Shown here piece by piece: positions 48,388 to 55,697 of a stretch of DNA of 64,000 bases. The number at the start of each line of letters is the position of its first letter. Position 1 is the first letter of the stretch. The stretch is from Shewanella japonica. Its GTDB lineage: Bacteria; Pseudomonadota; Gammaproteobacteria; Enterobacterales; Shewanellaceae. A model generated the notes under the pieces. The model was not told the DNA's origin. It did not search any database and saw only the letters and a list, made by a program, of their open reading frames with translations. The stretch covers positions 1,223,001 to 1,287,000 of the forward strand of contig NZ_CP020472.1 in assembly GCF_002075795.1 (NCBI RefSeq), given 5' to 3'. Position numbers and translations under genes: made by a program.

Positions 48388-48500
48388 ATATAACAAGTTG
48401 CTCAAGTTCGTTCGTAAACTCACTGGGACAATTAACAGTTGGCTTGCCGCTTCGTGCAAGTATACCCAACAGCTAATTGCCCCTTAGCAAAGCGTTATAT
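48388..48500 (+). repeat. attC site B
   Basis: About 113 bases from ATATAAC to GTTATAT. Central arms CAGTTGGCTTGCCGCTTCGT and ACCCAACAGCTAATTGCCCC-like sequence form the expected imperfect palindrome; AAGC before the right box pairs with the left arm. Confidence 0.85.
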
Positions 48501-48524
48501 GCCCTACACGAACTTGGAGAACCC

Positions 48525-48806
48525 TTGAATAAATTCGATTTCAGGTTTGATTCTGCTCCGAATCCAAAAGCAAAGGTTGTTCGTTACTTCGTTTATACAC
48601 TTCTAGTGTCTATTTCCACGTTCTTGTTTGTGTATTTTGTTCACTACATGGGCAGTATATTAAACATAGATGTAAACCAGCCTTTGAGAGAGTTACCCAT
48701 GAACGTTGTGTTTTGGGGGTTGTTAGGCATGTTTGTTACATTAGCTCTTATTTTTACAGTTTTACTAATGTTAGCTAGGGTGATATTTATAAATCTCAAG
48801 GTGTAA
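48525..48806 (+). CDS. Cassette gene 3: small membrane protein
   Basis: 93 residues from a TTG at 48525, which has GGAG six bases upstream; the frame is open to 48477 but that lies inside attC B. Two membrane helices (YFVYTLLVSISTFLFVYFV and LLGMFVTLALIFTVLLMLA). No family recognised. Confidence 0.7.
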   Translation: MNKFDFRFDSAPNPKAKVVRYFVYTLLVSISTFLFVYFVHYMGSILNIDVNQPLRELPMNVVFWGLLGMFVTLALIFTVLLMLARVIFINLKV

Positions 48807-48812
48807 TTGGGC

Positions 48813-48919
48813 ATATAACAAAGCAAATTAAAAAGTGCGGACAAAAAACAGTTGGCTTTGTTCGTGCCTCACAAATTATAGCCAACTATTTTTAGCAGTT
48901 TATTTGCGGCGTTATACAC
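48813..48919 (+). repeat. attC site C
   Basis: 107 bases from ATATAAC to GTTATAC with arms CAGTTGGCTTTGTTCG and ATTATAGCCAAC. The stop of cassette gene 3 lies seven bases upstream. Confidence 0.87.
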
Positions 48920-48934
48920 ATATAAAGGATTGGT

Positions 48935-49351
48935 GTGAATTTCAAAAAAGTGCTCTCAATTATAGCTTTCGTCATTGTCACCCTTAACTTGGGAAGGATG
49001 ATTTTTGCTGACTTCGCTCAAACAAAACGTGAAGATGAGTTAAAAGCAACTTTTGAAAAGTATTTCACCGAGGACGATGAGCGGATAAAATTAGTTTGGT
49101 TTTCTGCACAAGGAAAAACTATTTCATTAGCTCTTGAGTTAGGTGGGCTCGGCGAAAACCCTAAAAAATTGGATTTGATAAAACAAAACTCTAGGGCCTA
49201 TGTCAAAGATAAAGTCTGCTCTAGTCAACAACTTAGGCAGTTCGTAGAAGAAGGTAACTACATCTCTGTAGATATAAGAAATGGAGATGCAACTTACAGC
49301 AACGTAGAAAATATTATGAATATAACTATGTCAGCTAATAAATGCGTATAA
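48935..49351 (+). CDS. Cassette gene 4: single-pass exported or membrane-anchored protein
   Basis: 138 residues from a GTG with AAAGGA upstream. An N-terminal hydrophobic segment (VLSIIAFVIVTLNLGRMIF) is a signal anchor or uncleaved signal. The rest is soluble (KLVWFSAQGKTISLALELG, NYISVDIRNGDATYSNVEN) with no known domain. The stop codon overlaps the left box of attC D. Confidence 0.72.
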   Translation: MNFKKVLSIIAFVIVTLNLGRMIFADFAQTKREDELKATFEKYFTEDDERIKLVWFSAQGKTISLALELGGLGENPKKLDLIKQNSRAYVKDKVCSSQQLRQFVEEGNYISVDIRNGDATYSNVENIMNITMSANKCV

Positions 49352-49445
49352 CAAGCTGTTTAATCAGGACAAAATACAGTTGGCTGTGTTTCGTTCCTCA
49401 ACATTTTAGCCAACAATATTTTGCCCATTAACTAGGGCGTTAGGT
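49346..49445 (+). repeat. attC site D
   Basis: 100 bases from GTATAAC to a perfect consensus right box GTTAGGT. Arms CAGTTGGCTGTGTTTCG and ACATTTTAGCCAAC. A well-conserved site. Confidence 0.92.
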
Positions 49446-49452
49446 TTTCAAA

Positions 49453-49818
49453 ATGGAATTGGAGCAAATGAACAATTATCTTTCCAAACTCGAGGGTCCT
49501 GCTGATGTAGAAAATATATCAGTAGAGAAATCCGATGTTGCAGGATCATTGTTAATTAAATTTAATGGAGATACCGGAACCAAAGATGATGGTGAAATTG
49601 AACTAGAGTTTTATGGCATTGATTCAATGTGTCTTTCATTCCGTCTATTAGCCCCTGTAAAGTTAGAACTATTAAACGAATTAGCGGTTCAGGTATTAGA
49701 CTCTAATTATCTGGAAAACGACCTTAATTTCTACCAATTTACTGACGACGTTGGTGCTAAGTGGTGGATTTATGCTAAAGGGTTTAAGGCAAGGTTATTA
49801 CCTGTATACTATGGGTAA
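49453..49818 (+). CDS. Cassette gene 5: small acidic protein, function unknown
   Basis: 121 residues, ATG eight bases after the attC D right box. Mixed alpha/beta pattern (GSLLIKFNGDTGTKDDGEIE, CLSFRLLAPVKLELLNELAV) and a C-terminal KWWIYAKGFKARLLPVYYG. No family recognised. It is followed within five bases by the left box of attC E. Confidence 0.68.
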   Translation: MELEQMNNYLSKLEGPADVENISVEKSDVAGSLLIKFNGDTGTKDDGEIELEFYGIDSMCLSFRLLAPVKLELLNELAVQVLDSNYLENDLNFYQFTDDVGAKWWIYAKGFKARLLPVYYG

Positions 49819-49856
49819 AGAAACCTAACAAGAGACTATGGCGTCAATAGCTAATT

Positions 49857-50821
49857 TCAAGCTTTTGGCGCTTCCCGCATCACACCATCTCTTAGCATTG
49901 AATTAAGCGTCACGACCATCTTTCTAATACAGGCAATAATAGCTACTTTCTTTGGTTTTCCGGCTTCGACTAAACGTTGGTAAGTTTCTTTAAAAACAGG
50001 GTTTGATTGTATGGCTGACATCATTGCCATATACAAAACAGTCCTGACCTGATGCCGTCCACCTTGAATTTTTCGTTGGCCTTTGAAGCGACCACTTTCT
50101 TTATTCATTGGTGCAACACCAACTAATGAACTCGCTTCTTTATTATTAATATATCCAAGTTCAGGCAGGTTACTGATGATTGAAGCAGCGGCGATTTTAC
50201 CTATTCCTTTCATGCTTTGTAGAATGATATTTTTGGCTTGGCTGATTTATTACGAGAAGCAGGGTTGGACTCAATGAGTTTAACTATTTTTGCTTCTATC
50301 TTTTCTATCTGATTTTTAAATACAGTTAAGATAGGTTTGATGGTCATCGCAACCTCTTTCGGCAGAATTTGCAGCCTGTTCTTCTCCATCGTTTGCATTG
50401 CCATAATTTGATTGCGTCTTGAGACTAAATCGCTCATAGCCTGCATGATGTCAGGCTTTAAAGTAGATAGCTTAGGCTTAATCGCATCTCCATAATGAGC
50501 GATGAGCTGCGCATCTAGCCTGTCTGTTTTAGCTTTTTGACCAATGGCACCAGCAAATCGTTTTATGTGTATTGGGTTCGCAATAACGAAGGGCAGATTT
50601 GCTTCAGCGCAGGCCATGATAAATGGCATTTCTAAGCGACCTGTTGCTTCAATAACGATACGTTCAGGATGGTGTTTCTTGATGAGGTTAACAGCTTCTT
50701 TAATGCCTTTCTCATCGTTTTTGACGTTGAAAAAGATATCGAGTGGTCGGATATAAATATCGAGCTGAAACTTACCCGTATCGACACCGATGTTAATGTT
50801 TTGATTAGTTTTTGAATTCAT
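49857..50821 (-). pseudogene. IS110-family transposase, frameshifted
   Basis: Two overlapping frames make one IS110 transposase: 50821-50210 carries the DEDD RuvC-like domain (IGVDTGKFQLDIYI, IVIEATG, KTDRLDAQLIA) and 50213-49857 carries the C-terminal Transposase_20 domain (MKGIGKIAAASIIS, ASLVGVAPMNKESG, RTVLYMAMMSA). They join by a -1 shift at CCAAAAAT near 50230. This may be a disabling mutation or, less likely, a programmed shift at the A run. The C-terminal serine-bearing region looks intact. Confidence 0.85.
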
Positions 50822-51046
50822 AATAAGCTAACTCTTGCTTGCAAATGCGGGTTCGAGACCCAGTAGACTATTCGAGTGTTTTGCTTGGAGTCCTTTGTCG
50901 CGTTCTTTCTTGTTATCGGTCTCTCAATAGAGGAGCCAGCAATCAATCGAACTACGACAAGGAAAGCTTTAGTTGCAGCTAAAGCCTGGGTCTCACATTA
51001 CCCGAAACAGGGAAGTATTTGTAAATTAGGTGGGTTTATTATCCAT
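50822..51046 (-). ncRNA. Putative bridge RNA region of the IS110 element
   Basis: Non-coding left end upstream of the transposase, about 225 bases. It contains a clear hairpin (minus strand GCTTTAGCTGCAACTAAAGC). On the minus strand it also reads ATAACAAG at 50916-50909, identical to the attC target up to one base, and ATAGTCT at 50871-50865, identical to the element's own right terminus. These are the expected contents of the target and donor loops of an IS110 bridge RNA. Structure and expression are inferred. Confidence 0.5.
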
Positions 51047-51153
51047 ACAAGCTAATTAATAAGGACAAAAAACAGTTGGCTGTTTTCGTTCCTCAACATT
51101 TTAGCCAACAATTTTTTGCCCATTATTAGGGCGTTAGTTTGCAAGGAGGTATC

Positions 51154-51693
51154 GTGCACATCGAATACATGAGAGATAAAAGCAAGGAAATGCCAATCAT
51201 AGAGAATCCACTGGAGATCACGTCTATGACGATATGGCATTGCAATTATTTATCATTTTCCCAAATATCAGAATGCACAAACCTTGAACAACTCAATGTG
51301 GCTACATTGCCTGAAGGTGATTTTAATTTTCTGTTAAAGTGCACTAGTTTAAAGTTTCTTTCAATTACGCACTTACCAAACATATCAAACCTAGACTCAC
51401 TTTCAGGTTTGCTCGAGCTAGAAACACTCTCATTATCAACTTTGCCAAGTTGGGATGCTTCGGGTAAAAAAACTATCGTTCATTCTCTTGAACCATTAGC
51501 TAAGTTACCAAATCTAAAATTTCTTGAATTGTTTGGTGTGGTTCCTGAAGCAGTTTCACTGGAATCGTTAAGTATTTTTCAACATTTGGAAAGTGCACGC
51601 TTTTCAAAGTACCCTAAGAAAATACTTAATCAGTTTTACAAACAATTTGAAGTCAGTGATAACTGGGCACCTGAATTTGAAATTGCAAACTAA
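51154..51693 (+). CDS. Cassette gene 6: leucine-rich-repeat-like protein
   Basis: 179 residues from a GTG preceded by AAGGAGGT; the frame is open to 51139, which is inside attC E. It contains at least four LRR-like units of 22-25 residues (CTNLEQLNVATLPEGDF, CTSLKFLSITHLPNISNL, LLELETLSLSTLPSWD, LPNLKFLELFGVVPE). No signal peptide, so cytoplasmic; probably a binding protein. Stop overlaps the left box of attC F. Confidence 0.78.
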   Translation: MHIEYMRDKSKEMPIIENPLEITSMTIWHCNYLSFSQISECTNLEQLNVATLPEGDFNFLLKCTSLKFLSITHLPNISNLDSLSGLLELETLSLSTLPSWDASGKKTIVHSLEPLAKLPNLKFLELFGVVPEAVSLESLSIFQHLESARFSKYPKKILNQFYKQFEVSDNWAPEFEIAN

Positions 51694-51787
51694 CAAGTTA
51701 CTCAAAAGGACGCAAAACGCTTGGCTTGCGCGCCTTCGTCGCTAATTTTAGCCAAGCATTTATGCGCCCATTAGCAGGGCGTTAGGT
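51688..51787 (+). repeat. attC site F
   Basis: 100 bases from AACTAAC to perfect right box GTTAGGT with arms CGCTTGGCTTGCGCG and AATTTTAGCCAAGC and GCGCCCATTAGCAGGGC at the right end. Confidence 0.92.
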
Positions 51788-51798
51788 GTTTTTCGAGC

Positions 51799-52098
51799 AT
51801 GGAAGTTATCGAACGAGTTGAGATACTCGAAAATAATCAATTAATCGTTGTCTTAGCTAGTGGTGGCAATCCAAGATATCAGCATATTTATCGTGAAGGT
51901 GCTGAAGTGTATTGGGATAATGGTTTAAAAGCATTCACATCACCTCCACCTCGAAGCTGGAGTCATTCCGACTGGCTTCATCAAATTATAAACGTCACTA
52001 AAAATTGTAATATTAATTTAAGTTTTAATGATGAAACACTTTGGGTTAATATCCCAAACAACGTTAAAGAACAAATGGTTGTAGGTATAAACACCTAA
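51799..52098 (+). CDS. Cassette gene 7: small protein of unknown function
   Basis: 99 residues; ATG twelve bases after the attC F right box. Starts with a strand-rich segment (RVEILENNQLIVVLASGG, YQHIYREGAEVYWDNG) then a helical part (SDWLHQIINVTKN). No family recognised. The stop TAA is part of the next attC left box. Confidence 0.68.
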   Translation: MEVIERVEILENNQLIVVLASGGNPRYQHIYREGAEVYWDNGLKAFTSPPPRSWSHSDWLHQIINVTKNCNINLSFNDETLWVNIPNNVKEQMVVGINT

Positions 52099-52102
52099 CA
52101 AG
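52093..52102 (+). repeat. attC site G, left end only
   Basis: A perfect left box ACCTAAC followed by AAG, after which the IS110 remnant begins. No right half was found downstream, so the site and the end of the array were probably lost by deletion. Confidence 0.75.
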
Positions 52103-52239
52103 AGACTATGGCGTCAATAGCTAATTTTGAGCTTTTGAGGCTTCCCATATTACATCATCTCTTAGCATGCAATTCAGTGTTACAATCATCTTGCTAATAC
52201 AGGCAATTATTGCCACTTTCTTTGGTCTTTGAAGCGACT
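52103..52239 (-). mobile_element. IS110 remnant at attC site G
   Basis: Begins AGACTATGGCGTCAATAGCT, identical to the 3' end of the element at 49833, and continues with about 80-85% identity by eye through the transposase C-terminus, with an internal deletion between CTTTCTTTGG and CTTTGAAGCGAC. The rest of the element is missing. It is older than, and not a direct copy of, the element in attC E. Confidence 0.82.
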
Positions 52240-52572
52240 AATATGTGGGTAAGTAATATGTGGGTCAGTGTAAATTTTAATTTATTACCTTTCCTTTCCT
52301 TTCCTTTCCTTTCCTAATCCCACGAGCGATTCTATACCCTTTGCGCTTACAAGCTTCTGTCCAGAACCATACTCGCTCTAAACCATTTATCTCCTCCACA
52401 TGACTATATGCGAACAAAAAAGTATGTTCGACACAGGTCGAACGCTACTTCTAAGCTAGAACAAATTACCAGTAATCTATTGCTGAGTTTGTGATATTTT
52501 ACAGTAATAAAAGACTGTTCAATTAAGTCATTAAAATAAACCTCAACGCTATGAATTATTGGGTATAAATGT
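52240..52572. other. Non-coding region after the cassette array
   Basis: No gene seen. It has two copies of TAATATGTGGGT (52239-52250 and 52254-52265) and a pentanucleotide repeat of CCTTT, 5.6 units, at 52288-52315. The rest is AT-rich and probably carries the promoter of the EamA gene. Confidence 0.55.
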
Positions 52573-53469
52573 ATGTGGATAGCACTGACGATACTTGCGG
52601 CTTTTATGCAATCTTGGCGTAATGCATTTCAAAGCGAGCTGAGCCAGCAAGTGAAAGTCAGTGGTGTCACCTTGGCGCGCTTTATTTGGGCAGGTCCAAT
52701 TGCTGCTTTATACCTTTTCAGCCTTTATCAATTTCAACCCAGTGAGCTTCCCAGTTTTAGTTATCAACTTTATGCTTTTGTCATTGGGGCATCTTTGATG
52801 CAAATTTTGGCTACGGGATTGATGGTTAAACTATTTCAGTTAAAGAACTTTGCTGTTGGTGCAGGGCTTGCGAAAAGTGAGGCCTTGGTCGCAGCGATAT
52901 TAGGTGTGCTTTTTTTTGGTACGAGTCTGAGTTTGTTAGGCTGGATTGGTGTGATAATTGGTGCGGTTGCTGTAATGCTGTTAAGCACTCAACGGGGTGT
53001 TAAGCGATTATCGCTTAATACCATAGTGCTTGGTATTGGCAGTGGGGTTGCGTTTGCGTTCACATCACTTTGGGTACGAGAGGCAAGCTTGCTGCTCATG
53101 ACTGACTCAGCGATGTATGACCCTATTCCATTTACCCATAGAGCTGCTTGGGTGTTGTTATCTGTTATTGGTCTACAGACATTGATACTGGTCAGTTACC
53201 TTGGGATTAAAGACCGAGCGACATTACTGGCGCTTTGGCATAGACCAAGGTTAACGCTTTCAATCAGTGTGTGTAGCTGTATCGCTTCTATTGGTTGGTT
53301 TAGTGCAATGTCGTTGCAAGCTGTGCCTTATGTGAAAACCTTAGGTCAAATTGAAGTGTTTTTTACTATGCTCATTAGCGTATTTTGGTTAAAACAAAAA
53401 GTGAAGGTTAACGAAATATTGGGTTTAGTCTTAATAGCACTAGCTGCAATTTTGGTGATGTGGACTTAA
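52573..53469 (+). CDS. EamA/DMT-family transporter
   Basis: 298 residues with ten predicted membrane helices in two halves of five. Typical parts are LARFIWAGPIAALYLFSLYQ, VEAMP-type LAKSEALVAAILGVLFFGTS, and the second half with TLGQIEVFFTMLISVFWLK then ILGLVLIALAAILVMW. Substrate unknown; the family exports metabolites. The gene borders the cassette array and is on the same strand. Confidence 0.88.
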   Translation: MWIALTILAAFMQSWRNAFQSELSQQVKVSGVTLARFIWAGPIAALYLFSLYQFQPSELPSFSYQLYAFVIGASLMQILATGLMVKLFQLKNFAVGAGLAKSEALVAAILGVLFFGTSLSLLGWIGVIIGAVAVMLLSTQRGVKRLSLNTIVLGIGSGVAFAFTSLWVREASLLLMTDSAMYDPIPFTHRAAWVLLSVIGLQTLILVSYLGIKDRATLLALWHRPRLTLSISVCSCIASIGWFSAMSLQAVPYVKTLGQIEVFFTMLISVFWLKQKVKVNEILGLVLIALAAILVMWT

Positions 53470-53595
53470 CAATTAGCTGCAGCTGACGGGGTAACCCCAT
53501 TTGGAGTTTTATGCCTTATATTGATTTTAATTTGTTGTTTTTTCGTACTATACTAGCCTGAGTAAAACCAAGAAGTCTTATTCAGGGAGTGTTTT

Positions 53596-54738
53596 ATGAA
53601 TCACCTTGCTCGACAACTGAGTGTTGCCATAGGCTGCACTAGCCTCTTATTTACATTAAGTTCTAATGTTCACAGTGCCACTCTTTCGACAGAAAGTTTA
53701 GCGCCTGAAGGTAGTCAATTATCCGGTGCCGCAACTTTTACTCCCGAACAAGTTACCCCGCCTCAAGACAGTGAGTTTGATTGGCTACAGTTAACTTCGA
53801 TGGAGCTGTTAAAAGGGGAAATAAAAAACCTGTATGATGATCAGCTTGAGTTTGAAAGCGATGAACTCGACACTCTTTTTATTGATTGGGATGACGTTAA
53901 AGTACTGCAAAGTGCTGGCACGGTCAGTATTGGCTTTTTAGATTTAAGCACCCAAAGCGGACAGTTATTGGTGCGTGACGGTAAAATGTTTATTGATGGT
54001 AAAGAGTTTCAGCGAGAGCAAATTCTGACCATTATCGCAGGCGAGCAAACTGAATCTAATTACTGGTCGAGTAAAATTAGTTTAGGTGCCAACTTTAGAT
54101 CGGGTAACACTGAGCAAATTGATTACAGTGCTATCGCGAAAACTAAACGCAGAACCACTGAGTCTCGATTTAATATTGACTATATCGGTAACTATTCTAA
54201 ATCAGACAGTGAAGAGAAAATTAATAACAACCGTATTAATACCAACTTCGATTGGTTTTTATCTAAGCAGTTTTATTTGCGCCCTGTGTTTGCTGAGATT
54301 TATACCGACAAGTTTTTAAACATTGAATACAAGCTAACTTTAGGTTCGGGTTTAGGTTATAACATCATTGATACTTCGAAAACCGAGTGGAGTATTTCAG
54401 GTGGTCCAGCATATACCTATACTAAGTTTAATAATGTCGAAGCGGGAGAAAGCACAGACAGTAGCTCCGCAACTGTGGTAGTTGAGACGGTTTACGATAC
54501 CGAAATAACCAGCGATATCGATTTTATCACTTCTTATCGGGTGCAATACGGTGATGATGATTCTGGTGGTTATACTCATCATGCTTTAGCGACACTTGAG
54601 ATTGAGTTAACGGATATCTTCGATTTAGATTTATCGTTTGTCTGGGATCACACTGCGAGCCCTCAACCTGATTCTGACGGCAATACGCCAAAAGAAAATG
54701 ATTACCAGTTTATCGTGGGTTTTGGTATCGATATCTAA
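53596..54738 (+). CDS. DUF481 (YdiY-like) outer-membrane beta-barrel protein
   Basis: 380 residues with a signal peptide (IGCTSLLFTLSSNVHSA). A small N-terminal beta domain (LTSMELLKGEIKNLYDDQLE) is followed by the DUF481 barrel (SLGANFRSGNTEQIDYSAIA, KFLNIEYKLTLGSGLGYNII) ending QFIVGFGIDI. Relatives are described as salt- or acid-induced. GGGAG precedes the ATG and a TATACT -10-like box lies at 53549-53554. Confidence 0.9.
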   Translation: MNHLARQLSVAIGCTSLLFTLSSNVHSATLSTESLAPEGSQLSGAATFTPEQVTPPQDSEFDWLQLTSMELLKGEIKNLYDDQLEFESDELDTLFIDWDDVKVLQSAGTVSIGFLDLSTQSGQLLVRDGKMFIDGKEFQREQILTIIAGEQTESNYWSSKISLGANFRSGNTEQIDYSAIAKTKRRTTESRFNIDYIGNYSKSDSEEKINNNRINTNFDWFLSKQFYLRPVFAEIYTDKFLNIEYKLTLGSGLGYNIIDTSKTEWSISGGPAYTYTKFNNVEAGESTDSSSATVVVETVYDTEITSDIDFITSYRVQYGDDDSGGYTHHALATLEIELTDIFDLDLSFVWDHTASPQPDSDGNTPKENDYQFIVGFGIDI

Positions 54739-54778
54739 CCGTTTAATCGCTCTCGGTTAAAGTCAACGAATCATCAAA

Positions 54779-55489
54779 TTAGGACCTATTGAAAGGTCCT
54801 TTTTTATGTCTGAAATTCTTGTTGTGACAATAATAATTAATACTCAGTTGGCTTACGAGTAAACCAAGCGTTGCGCCCGCGAGAATATCGCCCAAATAAT
54901 GATAATTTTGCAGTAATTGCCCTAGAACTACCGCCAACATCGCAAATATCCATATCAACTTAAAACGAGGGAAACACTGCCAAAACAACGATGCGAATGT
55001 AAACGTCAGTAGGGTATGTCCTGACGGGAAAGAATGAAAGCCTGCCGATAAAGAAAACGGATAAAATGCCTCTACGCCATGGGATATCCAAGAGAGGTTA
55101 TTGTTAGTCCAAGTTTCTGGCCAAGTGCGGCCAAACACTATCTTGGCGCTGACTCTGATAATTGTGGCGTTGATTGCAACCAATAAGATGATATTTCTTA
55201 GATGATAAAGGCGCAGTTGATAGGGCTTAATTAGGCTAAGCATAACGATGATGAAGGCCAATATTTCCAGCACCAAAGGACTTTTGGATAATGACTCTAG
55301 CACAGCATGTGTTTGGCTTGAGTAGGCAAAGCTGGCTATTTTTACATGCATTACATGATGTATATATTCAGCTAGTGGGCGGTCAAAGTAGGTTATACAA
55401 AATAAAACCCCAAGCAGCATACTGATATACCCTGCAACAATGGCGGGCTTGAAAGGTTGGTAAGTGGGCGTAAAAGTCGGTTTGGTCAT
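54779..55489 (-). CDS. PAP2-superfamily membrane phosphatase
   Basis: 236 residues with about six membrane helices. The three PAP2 motifs are visible: KIVFGRTWPETW (K-x6-RP-like, with Trp-Pro), SFPSGHTLLT (PSGH) and YHYLGDILAGATLG (SR-x5-H-x3-D-like region with His and Asp). It probably dephosphorylates a lipid phosphate such as undecaprenyl pyrophosphate or lipid A. Its stop codon is inside the terminator hairpin at 54781-54800. Confidence 0.88.
   Translation of the reverse strand: MTKPTFTPTYQPFKPAIVAGYISMLLGVLFCITYFDRPLAEYIHHVMHVKIASFAYSSQTHAVLESLSKSPLVLEILAFIIVMLSLIKPYQLRLYHLRNIILLVAINATIIRVSAKIVFGRTWPETWTNNNLSWISHGVEAFYPFSLSAGFHSFPSGHTLLTFTFASLFWQCFPRFKLIWIFAMLAVVLGQLLQNYHYLGDILAGATLGLLVSQLSINYYCHNKNFRHKKGPFNRS
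54781..54800 (+). terminator. Terminator of the DUF481 gene, overlapping the PAP2 gene end
   Basis: A 7-bp stem AGGACCT / AGGTCCT with a 6-base loop and six T's on the plus strand. The minus-strand PAP2 gene ends within it. Confidence 0.8.
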
Positions 55490-55518
55490 AAGACTAAGGC
55501 AGCTTTTTCATTAGTGAG

Positions 55519-55682
55519 TACAAGGCTGTTTGTATTGGCTCAAGGTTGTTATTTTAAGGCTCAGGGCTGTTATCTTAAAGCTCAGGACTGTTATCTTAAG
55601 GTTCAGGACTGTTATCTTAAAGCTCAAGGCTGCTATCTTAAAGCTCAAGGCTGTTTATATAAGCTCAAGGCTGTTATCAATA
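55519..55682. repeat. 21-bp tandem repeat array
   Basis: About seven copies of a unit close to GCTCAAGGCTGTTATCTTAA plus a base, with single-base variants; the unit length is 21 and the last copies are slightly irregular. It lies between the 5' end of the PAP2 gene and the 3' end of the panE-like gene. The 84-codon plus-strand frame through it (AQGCYLK units) is not treated as a gene. Confidence 0.85.
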
Positions 55683-55697
55683 AGTCTAGCGCCAATC

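Larger units (their letters stand above)
49833..51046 (-). mobile_element. IS110-family element inserted in attC E
   Basis: About 1.21 kb. The 3' end of the element (AGACTATGG on the plus strand) abuts TAACAAG, and the other end abuts ACAAG, so a 5-base ACAAG/core is present on both sides. There is a 24-base non-coding end beyond the transposase stop and a non-coding end of about 225 bases upstream of the start, the layout of IS110-group elements with a bridge RNA. No clear terminal inverted repeats, as usual for the family. Confidence 0.85.
49823..51139 (+). repeat. attC site E, split by an IS110 element
   Basis: The left box ACCTAAC (perfect consensus) and AAG are at 49823-49832. The remainder, ACAAGCTAATTAATAAGGAC then CAGTTGGCTG ... 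ACATTTTAGCCAAC and right box GTTAGTT, is at 51047-51139. Removing the insertion between these parts restores a standard attC of about 100 bases. Confidence 0.88.

Noticed and set aside
48477..48524. Upstream extension of cassette gene 3 to 48477
   Set aside because: That stretch is within attC B; the TTG at 48525 with GGAG fits the cassette layout.
45973..49445. attC-like palindromes taken as terminators or REP elements
   Set aside because: They have conserved end boxes, a fixed 100-113 bp length and lie one after every gene, which fits attC and not terminators (no T-run).
55519..55682. Possible CRISPR array
   Set aside because: The repeats are directly abutting with no spacers and there are no cas genes in the window.
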